From an uncultured Kordia sp. (GTDB lineage Bacteria > Bacteroidota > Bacteroidia > Flavobacteriales > Flavobacteriaceae): a stretch of 64,000 bases of DNA. The stretch spans positions 29,374 through 93,373 of the forward strand of contig NZ_CANMEZ010000015.1 in NCBI RefSeq assembly GCF_947496985.1, given 5' to 3'. Made by a program: the position numbers and the translations under genes. The first letter of the stretch is position 1. Each line of letters opens with the position of its first letter. A model generated the notes under the pieces. The model did no database searches and was not told the DNA's origin. It was given only the letters and a program-made list of their open reading frames with translations. Below are positions 7,617 through 16,113 of the stretch, one piece after another.

Positions 7617-8351
7617 ATGACCTCAGAAAAAACAGTAACCGAAGCTATTCAATACAGGCGCTCTGTACGCGTTTTTGATAAAGATGTGAATATTGACACA
7701 GAAAAAGTCAAACAATGCCTTAAAAACGCAGTATTAGCACCTACCAGTAGTAATTTACAATTATGGGAGTTTTATCATATCACAGATGAAACAGTTTTGA
7801 AACAACTCACAGTAGCTTGTTTAGATCAAAATGCTGCAAAAACAGCCAAACAATTAGTTGTAGTGGTTGCCAGAAAAGACAAATGGAAACAACGTGCTAA
7901 CGCAAATGTTGGCTTTTTAAAAAATCTCTATGGAAATAAACCCAAGGAAGAATATACCAAAAGAGAAAAATTTGCTTTAAACTATTATCAAAAGTTGATT
8001 CCTCCTATTTATGCAGAGTTTTTAGGTATTTATGGCTGGTTAAAATATGTAGTTTCTAATTGCATTGGATTATTTAGACCAATCTACAGGCAAGTCCGCT
8101 TGAGCGATTTACGCATTGTAGCACATAAAAGTGCTGGATTGGCTGCACAGAATTTTATGATAAGCATGGCTGCTATTGGATACGATACTTGTCCAATGGA
8201 GGGAAGCGACACGTTACGTGTAAAAAAGATACTGAAACTTCCACGTGGTGCAGAAATCAACATGATTATTGGCTGCGGCGTTCGTTCTGAAAAAGGAATT
8301 TACGGTCCGCAATTCAGAGTTCCATTTGAAAGTACTTATTTTAAGGTTTAA
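7617..8351 (+). CDS. Nitroreductase family protein
   Basis: A 244-residue FMN-dependent NAD(P)H oxidoreductase-type protein. The N-terminal RRSVRVFDK motif and the NAVLAPTSSNLQLWEF segment are the phosphate- and flavin-contacting parts of the fold, and the C-terminal GCGVRSEKGIYGPQFR matches the family end. A central insertion (about residues 95-150: NLYGNKPKEEY... to RPIYRQVR) makes it a little longer than minimal members and is partly hydrophobic. The start ATG is 29 bases after the terminator of the peptide array. Physiological substrate unknown. Confidence 0.88.
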   Translation: MTSEKTVTEAIQYRRSVRVFDKDVNIDTEKVKQCLKNAVLAPTSSNLQLWEFYHITDETVLKQLTVACLDQNAAKTAKQLVVVVARKDKWKQRANANVGFLKNLYGNKPKEEYTKREKFALNYYQKLIPPIYAEFLGIYGWLKYVVSNCIGLFRPIYRQVRLSDLRIVAHKSAGLAAQNFMISMAAIGYDTCPMEGSDTLRVKKILKLPRGAEINMIIGCGVRSEKGIYGPQFRVPFESTYFKV

Positions 8352-8473
8352 GGAAATTAAATAATTCAAAATTCAGGAAATCGTTAATGTTTATTTAAAA
8401 TTGAATGGTTCAATAGCTAAAATTGTAACTTGTTTCCTGTTTTTAGAAATATTCAATATAATTTTTTTAGATC

Positions 8474-9301
8474 ATGAAACGTTTTCAACTTCTTGCCATA
8501 TTTTTTCTTATTAGCTTTATTATACCGAGTGTATCTACAGCTTGCTCAGTATTGTTTTATGTAGATATAAAAACTGGCAAAGTATATGCTGTGAATAATG
8601 AAGATTATTGGTTAGACACAAAAGCATATATTCAAATTGAACCAAAAACAAAAAAGAAACATGCCCGTTTGTGGTATGGTTGGGATGATTTTGCACAAGG
8701 TGGAATTAATGATAAAGGGCTTTTCTTTGATGCCGCTGTAACTCCGATACAAGAAAAAGTTAAAGGATTTAAAAACCCAATGAGCAATATTGGTGATAAA
8801 ATTTTAGCTAAATGTGCTACTGTTGAGGAAGCCATTGCTTTTTTAGACAAGAAAAAAATTGCATTAGATAGAAGTCATATTATGTTTGGTGATAAATCAG
8901 GAAAAGCGGTTATTATTGAATGGATAAAAGGCAAAAAAATAATTCATTGGCGAAAAGAGAATGAAATGATTATGACCAATTATCTTTTGTCTAAACCTAA
9001 TGCAGGAAATTATCCGTGTAAACGCTATGAAAGTATTCAACATAGAATTGATGCTATGGAAAAAAGCGAAGAAGAAATTACACTTCTAAAGGTTGGAAAT
9101 ACTGTTGGACAAGCTGTTCAAGTTCCATACACAACAAAAGAAGGTCGTGCTGTAGGTACGCTATACACTTCTTTTATCAATATTACTGATAATGAGTTTG
9201 TTTTATGTCATAAATTGAACAATGCAAATTTAGTAAAGCTTGATTTAACTAAAGAATTCGCAAAAAAGAAACGACAAAAGATTATGCTAAAAGATAAATA
9301 A
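8474..9301 (+). CDS. Secreted linear amide C-N hydrolase (Cys Ntn hydrolase)
   Basis: 275 residues with a signal peptide (1-23) whose cleavage after STA would leave Cys24 as N-terminal nucleophile, as in choloylglycine hydrolase/penicillin V acylase relatives. VYAVNNEDYW corresponds to the conserved substrate-pocket motif, and GGINDKGLFFDA is the usual second block. STAC is not a good lipobox, so N-terminal catalysis is preferred over lipoprotein anchoring. The family cuts linear amides such as bile-salt or N-acyl amides; several canonical Arg positions cannot be confirmed by eye. Together with the acylase at the left edge, the region holds two amidases of different Ntn classes. Confidence 0.8.
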   Translation: MKRFQLLAIFFLISFIIPSVSTACSVLFYVDIKTGKVYAVNNEDYWLDTKAYIQIEPKTKKKHARLWYGWDDFAQGGINDKGLFFDAAVTPIQEKVKGFKNPMSNIGDKILAKCATVEEAIAFLDKKKIALDRSHIMFGDKSGKAVIIEWIKGKKIIHWRKENEMIMTNYLLSKPNAGNYPCKRYESIQHRIDAMEKSEEEITLLKVGNTVGQAVQVPYTTKEGRAVGTLYTSFINITDNEFVLCHKLNNANLVKLDLTKEFAKKKRQKIMLKDK

Positions 9302-9324
9302 TTGGTTTGCGTTTTTAGTCGAAA

Positions 9325-9981
9325 CTACTTACTATTCACTAAATTATTTCGAATTGCATATAAAACAAGGCCTATTCTACTTTTTACTTTAAAATGTTTG
9401 AATAAAGATTCTCGATAACCATCAATGGTTTTTGGGCTCAGGCACATTTCTTGTGCTATTTCTTTATATGTCATTTCGGTACAAGCCAACTTCAAAAACA
9501 TCAATTCGGTATCCTTTAATGGTTTTCCATTTTTTACATCTTTATCATTTCCTCCATGAAGTGAATTTAATAAAGTAGTAGCTACACGTTCTGAATAGTA
9601 AATTCCATTAGAAATTACTTCATTTAATGCTTTGTAAAATATTTCAGGATGAATATCTTTCAGCAGATATCCTTTCGCGCCTAAGCGCAACATTTTTATA
9701 ATAGTTTCCTCATGATCGTCCATAGAAAGTGCTAATACTTGTATGCTAGGACGGTTCTCTTTGATCCATTCCATGGTTTCAAAACCATTCATTACAGGCA
9801 TATTTATATCTAACAAGATAATATCTGGGACATTTTCAGATTCTAATAATTTTTTTATCAGTTCACTTCCATTCTTTACATGGTATAAAACCTCAAACTC
9901 CTCAAATGTGTTCACTAAACCTTGTAAAGATTGAGCAAAAAGCAAATGATCATCGACAATAACAACTGAATGTTTCTTCAT
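9325..9981 (-). CDS. NarL/LuxR-family response regulator
   Basis: 218 residues: receiver domain 1-120 with acidic pocket Asp10-Asp11, phospho-acceptor Asp58 (LLDINMPVMNG) and conserved Lys108-like position (LLKDIHPE), then a LuxR HTH (about 150-212; YKEIAQEMCLSPKTIDGYRESL). It starts one base after the kinase gene ends, so the pair is translationally linked and forms a two-component system. Last gene of the operon beginning near 12044. Targets not visible. Confidence 0.93.
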   Translation of the reverse strand: MKKHSVVIVDDHLLFAQSLQGLVNTFEEFEVLYHVKNGSELIKKLLESENVPDIILLDINMPVMNGFETMEWIKENRPSIQVLALSMDDHEETIIKMLRLGAKGYLLKDIHPEIFYKALNEVISNGIYYSERVATTLLNSLHGGNDKDVKNGKPLKDTELMFLKLACTEMTYKEIAQEMCLSPKTIDGYRESLFKHFKVKSRIGLVLYAIRNNLVNSK

Positions 9982-9982
9982 A

Positions 9983-10765
9983 CTATTTTTTATACGGATA
10001 GGATAAAGTTAAGGAAACTCCTTTATTTTTCGCAGATTTCATATTGAATTCTGTTTTTATGATAGCCGCACGACTTTTCATATTGATTAATCCTGATCCT
10101 TTTTCTATTTCTCCTTCATCAAATCCAACACCATCATCTTTGGCTACAATTAGCAATTGATCTTCGTTAAAATTAAGATGTACTGCTAAGTTCTTTGCTT
10201 TTGAATGCTTAATTGCATTTGAGAAAAACTCTTGTAATATTCTAAATAATATTATTTCTTCTTTAATATCTAACTGCCTTTCCTCGCCTTCTACATGTAA
10301 GGTTGCTGCTAAGAAATTTAATTTATTAAATCGTTCTAACTCTACTTCTATTGATTTTACCAATCCCATATTTTGAATAATTTCGGTATTCATGGTTTTG
10401 GATAATGAACGTATTTCTTGTAAACTTTTCCCAACTATTTCACTTACATCATTTAACTTTTCTTTGTTTTCTTCTGCTAATTGTGTTCCTAGTATATTAA
10501 TGTGCATACGTGCTACAGACAATAGTTGCCCTATATTATCATGTAATTCCCAGCTCATATTTTGCAATGCTTGTTCTTGGATTTCAATTTGCGATTTCGC
10601 AATTTCTTCCATGTATCTTTTTTCTGCTTCTTTCTTTTCAAGAATAAACTTTAGCTTGCGCTTTTGAAAGAAAACAAATAAAATAACTAACGTTATCAAT
10701 ATTGTCAACAACACAAGTGATGTAGCAGCAACAATTACAAGCATTTGAACTTTTTCAGCTTCCAT
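9983..10765 (-). CDS. Sensor histidine kinase, NarX/DegS type (HisKA_3-like)
   Basis: 260 residues: one N-terminal transmembrane helix (about 8-33), a coiled-coil linker, the phospho-acceptor block with His75 (SWELHDNIGQ), and a HATPase domain with N box (EFFSNAIKHSKA) and G box (DDGVGFDEGEIEKGSGL). It has no sensory domain of its own. Its start overlaps the stop of the 55-residue membrane protein (TAATG), and a 7TM protein lies just before, so sensing may be supplied in trans by those neighbours. Confidence 0.92.
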   Translation of the reverse strand: MEAEKVQMLVIVAATSLVLLTILITLVILFVFFQKRKLKFILEKKEAEKRYMEEIAKSQIEIQEQALQNMSWELHDNIGQLLSVARMHINILGTQLAEENKEKLNDVSEIVGKSLQEIRSLSKTMNTEIIQNMGLVKSIEVELERFNKLNFLAATLHVEGEERQLDIKEEIILFRILQEFFSNAIKHSKAKNLAVHLNFNEDQLLIVAKDDGVGFDEGEIEKGSGLINMKSRAAIIKTEFNMKSAKNKGVSLTLSYPYKK

Positions 10766-10932
10766 TATTTTACTTTTTGTGTATTAAAATAATTCATACT
10801 CTCACGGTAGCTCAGCAATTTTTTTGTTTTTTTTCGATGCCAAATAAAAAATAGTGTTATAAAAACAAGTGTGCTAAAAAATAAGGTAGCAGAAGTTATA
10901 ATTACTATTAATTCTATACCTAAATTTATCAT
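10765..10932 (-). CDS. Small membrane protein, 55 aa
   Basis: A longer reading (from 11001) would overlap the preceding gene by 73 bases; the ATG at 10932 instead gives a 4-base ATGA overlap with the 7TM gene and is preferred. The protein is one transmembrane helix (LIVIITSATLFFSTLVFITLF) with a basic C-terminal tail. Its stop overlaps the kinase start. Unknown family; its place between a 7TM protein and a kinase with one helix suggests a role in the signalling complex, which is inference. Confidence 0.65.
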   Translation of the reverse strand: MINLGIELIVIITSATLFFSTLVFITLFFIWHRKKTKKLLSYRESMNYFNTQKVK

Positions 10933-11609
10933 AACAAATCTGAAGTTTCGATTTCTGTATTTTTTCTCATCGTAAAAAATCCAATAATAAAACAGAAACA
11001 CATTAAAAAATTTAAGAAAAATAGTACTATGCTAAATATTCTAGAATCTCCTAGAAGGAAAAATTTATGAGCTATTTGAAAAGGTAAAAAAGTCCCGTGA
11101 AACAGCAAAATTCCGAGACTAAACCAAAAATGAGTTGATTTTGTAATATTCAAAACCATATCACTTTTAAATACTTCAACAAAGTAAAAGCATATTGATA
11201 TTATCAAAAATATCACACCCAAAGCGTATGTATAGCTTTGAATCCCTGTATAAAAATCTTGAATAAAAAATGCATTGATCAATGCAAAAGCTAAAAATAT
11301 CAATGCAAAAATTATAATTAAATTTCTTTTAAGTTTTGGTTTAATCAATCGATAATACCAATAATAATAAAAAAGCATGAATATAATAATATAGGTACTG
11401 TAAACTGGATAATTTAGCATACCAAACCATGAGTAGAATTTACTTCCGAAAAAATCAAACCCTGCCATCACCCATATTGACAATAAAAAATATTCAGTCT
11501 TAGCAAACTCTCTTTTTTGGTATTTCACATAATTAATTATATAAAAAATCAACCCAATAATTGCAGTTGCTAAGACTAAATATTTAGATAAAAAACGTAA
11601 TTCTTCCAT
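10929..11609 (-). CDS. Seven-helix integral membrane protein
   Basis: 226 residues, almost entirely hydrophobic, with about seven transmembrane helices separated by short loops rich in Lys/Tyr; no enzymatic motif. The topology resembles the 7TM sensory regions found fused to bacterial histidine kinases. Here it is a separate gene directly upstream of, and overlapping with, the rest of a two-component operon, so it may be the detached sensor. It begins 15 bases after the unknown gene at 11625. Confidence 0.75.
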   Translation of the reverse strand: MEELRFLSKYLVLATAIIGLIFYIINYVKYQKREFAKTEYFLLSIWVMAGFDFFGSKFYSWFGMLNYPVYSTYIIIFMLFYYYWYYRLIKPKLKRNLIIIFALIFLAFALINAFFIQDFYTGIQSYTYALGVIFLIISICFYFVEVFKSDMVLNITKSTHFWFSLGILLFHGTFLPFQIAHKFFLLGDSRIFSIVLFFLNFLMCFCFIIGFFTMRKNTEIETSDLL

Positions 11610-11624
11610 TAATTAATTAAGTAT

Positions 11625-12044
11625 TTATCCACCATAATTAATTTGAGGAGGATTTCCTTGATCTCCCATGTTCATTGGAGAAATTTCTATGACGTCTTCA
11701 CTATTACCTTTGTTATTCTCTCCAAAAAGAGCTGTATTTGATTTTGTTGGACACATAAATAAGGTATTTTGTCCTGCTTTAGACTGATCTTCAGCATTTT
11801 CGGGATAGACACCAAAATAGAATCGAATTCCATCAATTGGAATCTTTTTCTCCAAAGCCTGTTCTTTTACATAATTGATATAACCTTCCAAATCTTCTAG
11901 CGAATACCAGCTAGAACAAGCGAAATTATCATCATTACTTTCAGCGCCAAAGCCATCTTTCTGCTTTGCTTTGTAACAAGCATTCAATTCTGCCGCTTGT
12001 TCATTAGTAATAAGTTTGTCATTAGGGGTTTTGTAGTCACTCAT
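11625..12044 (-). CDS. Hypothetical soluble protein, 139 aa
   Basis: Not recognised. The frame is open to an ATG at 12074, but the internal start MSDYKTPNDKL at 12044 looks more natural because the ten upstream residues are an isolated hydrophobic patch. The protein is acidic and hydrophilic with no signal peptide; it contains GIRFYFGVYPE and a disordered-looking C-terminus ending in PPQINYGG. It is 15 bases upstream of the 7TM gene and so probably the first gene of the signalling operon. Confidence 0.7.
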   Translation of the reverse strand: MSDYKTPNDKLITNEQAAELNACYKAKQKDGFGAESNDDNFACSSWYSLEDLEGYINYVKEQALEKKIPIDGIRFYFGVYPENAEDQSKAGQNTLFMCPTKSNTALFGENNKGNSEDVIEISPMNMGDQGNPPQINYGG

Positions 12045-12301
12045 ACTTATAATATTATTGATTATTGTCACCAATTTATCTATAAACTAGCACATAACAA
12101 AAACTTCAAGCAACGTAATTTATTCGAAATTATTATAAAAAACTGATAATTAGATTTTTAACTGTTTTTTAGTATTTAAAAATCAGGAATTTTCCTTTTC
12201 AAAAGGGGCTTTTTCCCCTTTATTTGCGGAACTTTCCTCTTGTTCGCTGTTAGAAGACATAGTATTTTCGCCATACAACTATTTAATAAAGCGACCTCCA
12301 A

Positions 12302-12559
12302 ATGACTACAATCGATAAAAACATGAATGCTTCTCGCGTGATTATTCAATCACATATAGATAAAGCATTTTCTGAAAAGTTCATTCAATGGAATGATGGG
12401 CTTAATTATACCGAGTTTATTAGGGCGTTATGGCGATTATTTCGAAATCATGATACTTTTAAAGACGGAACACAAAGTATTTTGTCAAAGTTGAGCGAAG
12501 AAGATGCTATGCAATTACTTTCTGATGAAATAGATATTACGAAATTGAAATCATATTAA
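12302..12559 (+). CDS. Hypothetical protein, 85 aa
   Basis: Not recognised. An 85-residue, helix-prone soluble protein with several aromatic residues (FIQWNDGLNYTEFIRALWRLF) and an acidic C-terminal half. It is the only + strand gene here and overlaps the 3' end of pxpC by 23 bases in a convergent arrangement. Codon use and composition look like coding sequence, but there is no homology evidence available to me. About 230 bases upstream are free of convincing genes. Confidence 0.55.
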   Translation: MTTIDKNMNASRVIIQSHIDKAFSEKFIQWNDGLNYTEFIRALWRLFRNHDTFKDGTQSILSKLSEEDAMQLLSDEIDITKLKSY

Positions 12560-13385
12560 ATCGTATCGTATCTCTTGTATGTTTTTGCGAAAGCCTATTT
12601 ATACTAGCTTCACCTAGCTGCAATATTCTTGGATAACCACCAGTTGTTTGACAATCTTTCATTAATATTATTAACTTTCCTGAAGGTGTTAACTGAATTG
12701 TCCCTGGTAATACTGCCGAAGTTATGATGGACGGAAAATCATTTTCGAGTGTTTCTTTGAGTTGATATGCCATTCTATTGTTTAATCCGATAGAAAATAT
12801 GTCATTTTGAAGCTGTTCTTGTTGTTTTTTTGATAAAAAATCAAATTCTGGTCCTTTATATACGTCTATTTCATTGTTTTGAAACATTTCTTTGTTCACC
12901 ACGATATTGGCATTTGATAAGATTTGCTTTATTGTTGCTTTGTAAGGAATGAAATCTCCTTCCTCCACACGTGACTTTTGAGTGACTCCGTCATAAAAAC
13001 TACGACTTTTCAACACTTTCGTTGTTTGAAAACCTTTTTTAATCGCCAAATAAGCTCTTACACCGTATTTTCTAACACCAAATTCAAGTTGATCACCTTT
13101 TGCTATGTTTATTAGACTATTTAGCTTGACAGGCTTTTTATTTAGTTTAGGAGATAAATCTGCTCCACAGATTACTAATTGCGTTGTTTCATGAAAGTAT
13201 AATTTTGGACCTTGTAATGTAATTTCTAAAACTGCATTCTTTTCATTATTCCCTAATAAATGATTTGCCAATTTTGCATGATGTTCATCCATAATTCCTG
13301 AAATAGGAACACCATAATTTCGATACCCAAATCGACCTAAATCTTGGACAGAAGTATACAATCCACTTTGTAAAATTTCTACCAT
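12537..13385 (-). CDS. pxpC: 5-oxoprolinase subunit PxpC (KipA-like)
   Basis: 282 residues of the biotin-dependent carboxyltransferase-like/KipA family. The N-terminal signature GLYTSVQDLGRFGYRNYGVP and the later VLEITLQGPKL and TTGGYPRILQLGEASI blocks are characteristic. With PxpA and PxpB it forms the ATP-dependent prokaryotic 5-oxoprolinase that opens pyroglutamate to glutamate. Its ATG overlaps the end of the pxpAB fusion by 7 bases. Cytoplasmic. Length is slightly below that of many homologues (about 300). Confidence 0.92.
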   Translation of the reverse strand: MVEILQSGLYTSVQDLGRFGYRNYGVPISGIMDEHHAKLANHLLGNNEKNAVLEITLQGPKLYFHETTQLVICGADLSPKLNKKPVKLNSLINIAKGDQLEFGVRKYGVRAYLAIKKGFQTTKVLKSRSFYDGVTQKSRVEEGDFIPYKATIKQILSNANIVVNKEMFQNNEIDVYKGPEFDFLSKKQQEQLQNDIFSIGLNNRMAYQLKETLENDFPSIITSAVLPGTIQLTPSGKLIILMKDCQTTGGYPRILQLGEASINRLSQKHTRDTIRFNMISIS

Positions 13386-14833
13386 TCTACACTTGATTTA
13401 AGTTCATAATTTTTATTCAAAATTGCTTCAGAAATCTGATAGTATTCTGTTATTGAAATTGAAACAAATTTTATAAAATCTCCTGCTTTTGCAAAACATG
13501 GATTTTGTTTGTTTACATCAAAAAAACTGATAGGTGAATTTCCTAAAATTTGCCATCCTCCAGGACTTGATTTTGGATAGATTCCTGTTTGCATTCCACC
13601 AATGCCAACAGCTCCTTTTTTGACCTCTAATCTTGGTGTTGATTTTCGATCTATATGAAGTCGCTTATCTAGTCCTCCTAAATATAAAAATCCAGGTAAA
13701 AAACCTATAGAGAAAATTTGATATTTTGGACTCGTATGAAGTTGTATAATTTCATTAATTGAGAGCTTGTTTTTTTGTGCTATTTCATCCAAGTCAATTC
13801 CAAAATTTATATCGTAACACACAGGAACTTCCCAACAGTATCGAGTTTCCGTCTGAATTTTATCAGATTCAAGTAAAAACAGTCGTTCCAACAAATGTTG
13901 GAGTGTTCTAAAATTGACATTTAACTCATCATAAATCATTAACAATGAATTGTTTGACTGTATTAACTCAACTATTACTTTAATATCAAATTTTATGATT
14001 TTTTTCTTAAATTCCAACACCTTATTTAGTACACTAGAAGTCATTTCTGATTCCCAAGTTACTAAAACTCCTGAATTTCCATATGGTTTATAGTTTGGAA
14101 ATGTTGTTCTTGCACCCTTTTTTTTAGTATTAAAATGTGTATATATTTTTTGTACAATTTCGATCGCGTTAAGCGTATCTGAATGCACACAAAATGTATT
14201 CGATTTTAGTGTAACTTTTTTATTAGAAATTGTCTGTACTTTTTCTTCATTTTTTATGCAGGAAACATGTTGAACAATCTCCCCTATTTTTGTTAAAATT
14301 GCATTGTTTTTTTTACGTGAAACTAAAGTCAAATTATCATTGTAATTACGATCGGCAAATGCTTCATAATAGATTTCAAAATTTTGTTTCAATGCTAACT
14401 TTTCTATGACAGAATTATACGGAATATAGAGTTTATATTTGTCTTTATATTCTGAAATTGCTTTAAGAAAAAGTTGTGCTTTTTCTTCACTTTTTGCCAC
14501 ATCATTATACAATGCTCCATGTGGTTTTATATGTGTGATTTTTGCATCATGCAAAGCAACTATTTCTTCTAAATTTATGATTTGTTTTTGAATCGCTTTT
14601 ATAAATTCGGCTTCAGCCATATCGACAGAAATACGTCCAAAATTTTCACGATCTGGATACGAAGGATGTGCACCAATATCTACTTGATATTTTTTTGCTA
14701 ATGCAACTACTTCATGCATCGTTTCCTGATCACCTGCATGTCCACCACAAGCAATATTACACGCATTGATATACGGCATAAGAATTTCCTCATTGTCTAC
14801 GCCTTCTCCAACATCACAGTTTATGTGTATCAT
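13379..14833 (-). CDS. pxpAB: Fused 5-oxoprolinase subunits PxpA-PxpB
   Basis: One 484-residue ORF containing two subunits that are normally separate. Residues 1 to about 240 are PxpA (LamB/YcsF family): NCDVGEG at the N-terminus, NACNIACGGHAGDQETM and DIGAHPSYPDRENFGR. Residues about 245-484 are PxpB (KipI family): a divergent N-terminal half, then GFLPGFLYLGGLD, RLEVKKGAVGIGG and QTGIYPKSSPGGWQILG. The junction is near TKKKGARTTFPNYKPYG. With PxpC it converts 5-oxoproline to glutamate at the cost of ATP. No stop or frameshift separates the halves, so the fusion appears genuine. Confidence 0.9.
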   Translation of the reverse strand: MIHINCDVGEGVDNEEILMPYINACNIACGGHAGDQETMHEVVALAKKYQVDIGAHPSYPDRENFGRISVDMAEAEFIKAIQKQIINLEEIVALHDAKITHIKPHGALYNDVAKSEEKAQLFLKAISEYKDKYKLYIPYNSVIEKLALKQNFEIYYEAFADRNYNDNLTLVSRKKNNAILTKIGEIVQHVSCIKNEEKVQTISNKKVTLKSNTFCVHSDTLNAIEIVQKIYTHFNTKKKGARTTFPNYKPYGNSGVLVTWESEMTSSVLNKVLEFKKKIIKFDIKVIVELIQSNNSLLMIYDELNVNFRTLQHLLERLFLLESDKIQTETRYCWEVPVCYDINFGIDLDEIAQKNKLSINEIIQLHTSPKYQIFSIGFLPGFLYLGGLDKRLHIDRKSTPRLEVKKGAVGIGGMQTGIYPKSSPGGWQILGNSPISFFDVNKQNPCFAKAGDFIKFVSISITEYYQISEAILNKNYELKSSVEW

Positions 14834-14922
14834 TTTTTAGAAATAAGAGTCTAAATCAGTTAGTTTTTAGATATCGTCAACTTTATATATTTTCCCTAAA
14901 GTTCAGGTAGTTTTTCTTTCAT

Positions 14923-16113
14923 TTAAAATACACTTATGATTCCTTTGATTCCTAAAATAAGTGTAATCAGAATGATACAAATTGCCAATATGTTTTGAAA
15001 GAGTGTATTTTTGAATTCTCCTAAAACATTGGCTTTGTTTACAATCCATACTAAGAAAATTGCAACAATTGGTAATAATAAACCGTTCGCAACTTGTGCA
15101 AATGTGATAATTTCTACAGGATTGAGTTTTAATGACGAAAACACAACTCCGAGGATTAGTATAATTGCCCAAACTGCACGAAATCTATTGTCTTTAAGTG
15201 TTCCTTTCCATCCAAAACAACTTTTTGCAACGTATGCAGCCGCTAAAGGCGCTGTGATTGCTGATGTTATTCCTGCTGCAAACAAACCTAATCCGAGTAA
15301 ATATTTAGCGTATTCACCATATAATGGCTCTAACCCTTTAGCTAAGTCAAAAGCATTGTTAATGTCTCCACCTGTGGTTGCTGTAGCAGCAATAATGATT
15401 GCCATTGAGACTATTCCGCCAAGGATAATAGAAATCATTGTATCTTTTCGAGCTGTAGTTAAATCTTCTTTTGTTTTCCACTTTTCTTTGACTAATGAAG
15501 CATGTAAAAATAGATTGTATGGAACCACCGTCGTTCCGATCAAACCAATAATAATCAACATATTATCTTTTGGAATTGTAGGCGTAAATGTTCCTTTTAG
15601 AATCGCAATTATATCTGGTTTTGTTAGAATTGCTGTGATTAGAAACGATATACTCATGATCAATACTAAAGCAACTAAACTGCGTTCTAATACTTTATAG
15701 TTTCCTATAAATAGTAATAGAAATGCAATCATTCCGATCATCATAGGGTATAATATTGCGTTTGTTTCGCCAAATACTCGCATTCCTAAAGAAGCGCCAC
15801 TTATGTTTCCTGCTTCGTATGCAGCATTTCCTATGACAATGGCACCTAATATTAAGAAAATCGCTAAGTTTCGTAATAATGGACTTTTTATTTGTCCTTT
15901 GATGACTTCTGCTAATCCTTTTTGCGTAATAATTCCTGTTCGTGCTGCCATTTCTTGCAATACAATTGTAGCAATGATTGATAGTAGCATTGCCCAAAGT
16001 AAACTATACCCAAATTGTACACCTGCTTTTGTACAAACTGTTACCGTTCCGGGTCCGATAAACGCTGCAGCAACTAAAGTTCCTGGTCCTATATTTTTAA
16101 TCCATTTGAACAT
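14923..16113 (-). CDS. Nramp-fold transporter lacking the metal ligands, probably for 5-oxoproline
   Basis: 396 residues, about 11 transmembrane helices, clearly of the Nramp fold. The helix-1 motif that in metal transporters reads DPGN is GPGT here (residues 20-23), and the helix-6 MPHN is VPYN (197-200), so the Asp, Asn and Met metal ligands are all gone. Bacillus subtilis ycsG, an Nramp homologue, also lies in a pxp/kip operon. By position between a DUF2891 gene and pxpAB, uptake of pyroglutamate or a related organic substrate is more likely than divalent metal transport. Its start overlaps the DUF2891 gene end by 17 bases. Confidence 0.85.
   Translation of the reverse strand: MFKWIKNIGPGTLVAAAFIGPGTVTVCTKAGVQFGYSLLWAMLLSIIATIVLQEMAARTGIITQKGLAEVIKGQIKSPLLRNLAIFLILGAIVIGNAAYEAGNISGASLGMRVFGETNAILYPMMIGMIAFLLLFIGNYKVLERSLVALVLIMSISFLITAILTKPDIIAILKGTFTPTIPKDNMLIIIGLIGTTVVPYNLFLHASLVKEKWKTKEDLTTARKDTMISIILGGIVSMAIIIAATATTGGDINNAFDLAKGLEPLYGEYAKYLLGLGLFAAGITSAITAPLAAAYVAKSCFGWKGTLKDNRFRAVWAIILILGVVFSSLKLNPVEIITFAQVANGLLLPIVAIFLVWIVNKANVLGEFKNTLFQNILAICIILITLILGIKGIISVF

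Noticed and set aside
12183..12260. A 25-codon ORF on the minus strand (MSSNSEQEESSANKGEK...) upstream of the 11625 gene
   Set aside because: Very short, low complexity, and it overlaps a hairpin (AAAGGGG/CCCCTTT) that could explain the sequence; there is no leader motif or homology support.
14903..15997. ORFs on both strands within the Nramp-like gene (for example 15011-15700 +, 229 aa)
   Set aside because: They are antisense or out-of-frame shadows of a clear multi-helix protein, with compositions typical of frame-shifted reading.
14923..16113. Annotation as a manganese/iron transporter MntH
   Set aside because: The fold fits, but the DPGN and MPHN metal-binding motifs are replaced and the operon context is oxoproline metabolism.
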